A DNA stretch of 33,810 nucleotides from PWND01 sp964601515 (GTDB lineage Bacteria > Bacteroidota > Bacteroidia > Bacteroidales > UBA7960): the NCBI GenBank assembly GCA_964601515.1, contig CAZRNU010000020.1:1-33810 (forward strand), read 5' to 3'. The stretch's first letter is position 1. Every line of letters starts with the position of its first letter. The position numbers were made by a program, and so were the translations under genes. Below are positions 32,540 through 33,810 of the stretch, piece after piece. Below the pieces are notes generated by a model. That model did not search any database and was not told the origin of the DNA. It saw only the letters and a list, made by a program, of their open reading frames with translations.

Positions 32540-33250
32540 CTACAATAAACCTTCATCGGCGAAGGAGAAATATTTATCTTGAGTTACAATTATGTGATCA
32601 ACAACGTGCAATTCTAAAAACTTACCGGCATCAACACATTTTCTTGTAATATTTATGTCAGGTTGGCTTGGCTTAATTTCACCGCTTGGATGATTATGAC
32701 TTAATATTATTGTATGGGCATTATTATCTATTGCAATCTTAAATATATGCTTTGGGTCAACCACTGTTCCTGTAGCACTGCCCTGACTTACACAATGCTT
32801 TTTAACAATCTGATTTCTTATATCAAGGCAAATAATCCAGAATTCTTCGCGTAAGAGATCTGCGGTTATTGGTTGCATTATTTCATAAGCATCTCTGCTG
32901 CATAGAATTTTTCGTTTTTCCAATGCTTCGCTAAGTCTTCTTCTTCTTCCTAGCTCAAGTGCAGCTATAATAGAAATTGCTTTGACATCGCCAACCCCTC
33001 TAAATCTTGTAAGGTCATTAACTCCGAGCTTTGATAGTTCGGGAAGATTATTATTTACAGATGCCAGAATATTTTTTGCAACATCAACAGCCGACTCACT
33101 TCTAGTTCCGGAACCAATTAATATTGCGATTAATTCGGCGTCGGATAGAGCTTTTGCTGATTTTGAAAGTAGTTTTTCTCTAGGTCTGTCATCTTCAGCC
33201 CAAAATTTTATACTTGGCTGTGATATATAGTTGGTATAATTTTTATCCAT
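32540..33250 (-). CDS. radC: RadC/UPF0758 family JAB-domain protein
   Basis: 236 aa. The N-terminus has the family opening WAEDDRPREKLLSKSAKALS and an HhH-like region (LTRFRGVGDVKAISIIAALE). The C-terminal JAMM domain carries the metal motif H185-x-H187-P-S-G followed by D198 (SHNHPSGEIKPSQPD). The name radC is historical: a DNA repair role was disproved in E. coli and the peptidase-like activity is unproven. It is intact, on the minus strand, and probably a single-gene unit with a -7 box at 33284-33291. Confidence 0.92.
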   Translation of the reverse strand: MDKNYTNYISQPSIKFWAEDDRPREKLLSKSAKALSDAELIAILIGSGTRSESAVDVAKNILASVNNNLPELSKLGVNDLTRFRGVGDVKAISIIAALELGRRRRLSEALEKRKILCSRDAYEIMQPITADLLREEFWIICLDIRNQIVKKHCVSQGSATGTVVDPKHIFKIAIDNNAHTIILSHNHPSGEIKPSQPDINITRKCVDAGKFLELHVVDHIIVTQDKYFSFADEGLL

Positions 33251-33283
33251 TTATTTGCCACTTATATAGTTATTTTTATGTCG

Positions 33284-33291
33284 CAAATATA
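33284..33291 (-). promoter_or_regulatory. Promoter -7 element for radC
   Basis: On the minus strand this reads TATATTTG, an exact TAnnTTTG match 33 bases ahead of the radC ATG. No TTG lies at the usual upstream distance. Confidence 0.4.
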
Positions 33292-33334
33292 ATTATTAAT
33301 AACATATTGATTCAGCTGCTCTGATTTTTTTTGC

Positions 33335-33367
33335 AAACAAAAAACCCTGAAGACATAATCTTCAGGG
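33335..33367 (-). terminator. Intrinsic terminator after tRNA-Glu
   Basis: A perfect 9-bp stem CCCTGAAGA (33345-33353) and TCTTCAGGG (33359-33367) with a 5-base loop, followed on the minus strand by TTTTTTGTTTG. It lies 20 bases past the 3' end of the tRNA and ends the tRNA-Glu/rpsT/tRNA-Glu transcript. Confidence 0.88.
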
Positions 33368-33386
33368 TACATAAGAATATCAATAG

Positions 33387-33458
33387 TAGCCCGTAGGGGA
33401 TTCGAACCCCTGTTACCAGGATGAAAACCTGACGTCCTAACCCCTAGACGAACGGGCC
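33387..33458 (-). tRNA. tRNA-Glu (TTC anticodon)
   Basis: 72 bases. The acceptor stem pairs GGCCCGT with ACGGGCT (including a G-U pair at the end), discriminator A, and no encoded CCA. The anticodon loop is TTTTCAT between TCAGG and CCTGG, giving anticodon TTC for Glu. The T arm is AGGGG-TTCGAAT-CCCCT. It starts only 6 bases after the rpsT stop, so RNase P and RNase Z processing must separate them. Confidence 0.96.
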
Positions 33459-33464
33459 AAATAA

Positions 33465-33719
33465 TTAAGCTATAGAATTAACGTATCTTGTAAGTTTAGA
33501 CTTAAGGTTTGATGCTTTATTTTTATGGATAAGATTTTTCTTAGCCATTTTGTCAAGCAATGAAACAACTTTTGGCAGTTTTTCAACAGCTTCAGTTTTC
33601 TCTTTAGTTTGTCTAAGCTTTCTTACAGCGTTTCTGGTAGTTTTTGCCCAATAACGATTGCGTAATCTTTTTGCGTTGTTTGCACGAATTCTTTTTTGTG
33701 CCGACTTATGATTTGCCAT
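33465..33719 (-). CDS. rpsT: 30S ribosomal protein S20
   Basis: 84 aa, the normal length for this primary 16S-binding protein. The opening MANHKSAQKRIRANNAKRLR and the highly basic helices (NAVRKLRQ, KKNLIHKNKASNLKSKLTR) are diagnostic. It lies between two tRNA-Glu genes on the same strand, with 37 bases to the upstream one and 6 to the downstream one. No TAnnTTTG box lies in the 37-base gap, so it is probably transcribed from the promoter of the upstream tRNA. Confidence 0.97.
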   Translation of the reverse strand: MANHKSAQKRIRANNAKRLRNRYWAKTTRNAVRKLRQTKEKTEAVEKLPKVVSLLDKMAKKNLIHKNKASNLKSKLTRYVNSIA

Positions 33720-33756
33720 AAATAAATTATTTTCTTAAATTCTTGATAAAAATATG

Positions 33757-33810
33757 TAGCCCGTAGGGGATTCGAACCCCTGTTACCAGGATGAAAACCT
33801 GACGTCCTAA
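33757..33810 (-). tRNA. tRNA-Glu (TTC), second copy, cut by the window edge
   Basis: The visible 54 bases from the 3' end match the first tRNA-Glu exactly, including the anticodon loop, variable region and T arm. The 5' 18 bases are outside the window. It lies upstream of rpsT on the same strand. Confidence 0.92.

Overview
The window looks like chromosomal DNA of a member of the Bacteroidota, most likely an uncultured Bacteroidales-type bacterium. Three lines of evidence support this. The DNA is AT-rich with little Shine-Dalgarno sequence. Several genes carry the phylum's promoter signature (TAnnTTTG at about -7, with TTG about 20 bases further upstream where it can be seen). Several proteins carry type IX secretion (T9SS) sorting domains or lipoprotein signals. 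There are no phage genes, transposase genes or CRISPR arrays.

Layout. 1-6230: a partial secreted protein, ispH-tadA (isoprenoid synthesis and tRNA inosine), a small barrel-like envelope protein with an aldehyde dehydrogenase, a YitT membrane protein, and a LemA-DUF3137 pair. 6231-10836: an accessory segment. Two tandem copies of a complex intergenic repeat lie on its left and a third copy on its right. Between them are a lipoprotein gene and a T9SS-exported alpha/beta hydrolase gene broken by one nonsense codon and two frameshifts. 10837-14087: pepD and lepA, convergent. 14346-18669: a large cell-surface protein with a type B sorting domain, and a TPR protein. 18843-22319: a pseudopilin-like membrane protein, a lipoprotein, and an ECF sigma factor with an adjoining membrane protein that is probably its regulator. 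22316-23065: a SagB-type nitroreductase gene cut by one stop codon. 23630-26266: a secreted M6 metalloprotease with a well-formed promoter and terminator. 26314-28158: a response regulator and a membrane-anchored AraC regulator. 28278-32417: a minus-strand run of polysaccharide deacetylase-like protein, FemAB-like acyltransferase, upp and a MacB-type permease. 32540-33810: radC, then tRNA-Glu, rpsT (ribosomal protein S20) and the start of an identical second tRNA-Glu.

How the parts fit. Most of the window is housekeeping. The accessory content is envelope and secretion biology: three T9SS cargo proteins, two lipoproteins, barrel-like proteins and regulators that probably sense the envelope. 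The points most worth a second look are the repeat-bracketed cassette with its broken hydrolase, the tRNA-Glu/rpsT/tRNA-Glu transcript, the ECF sigma factor paired with a protein that seems to combine an anti-sigma-like N-terminus with a barrel-like C-terminus, and the near-zero spacing of four of the five convergent gene pairs, two of which share a TTAA double stop. I do not see a clearly new defence or biosynthetic system. All family names come from reading motifs by eye; no database search was run.
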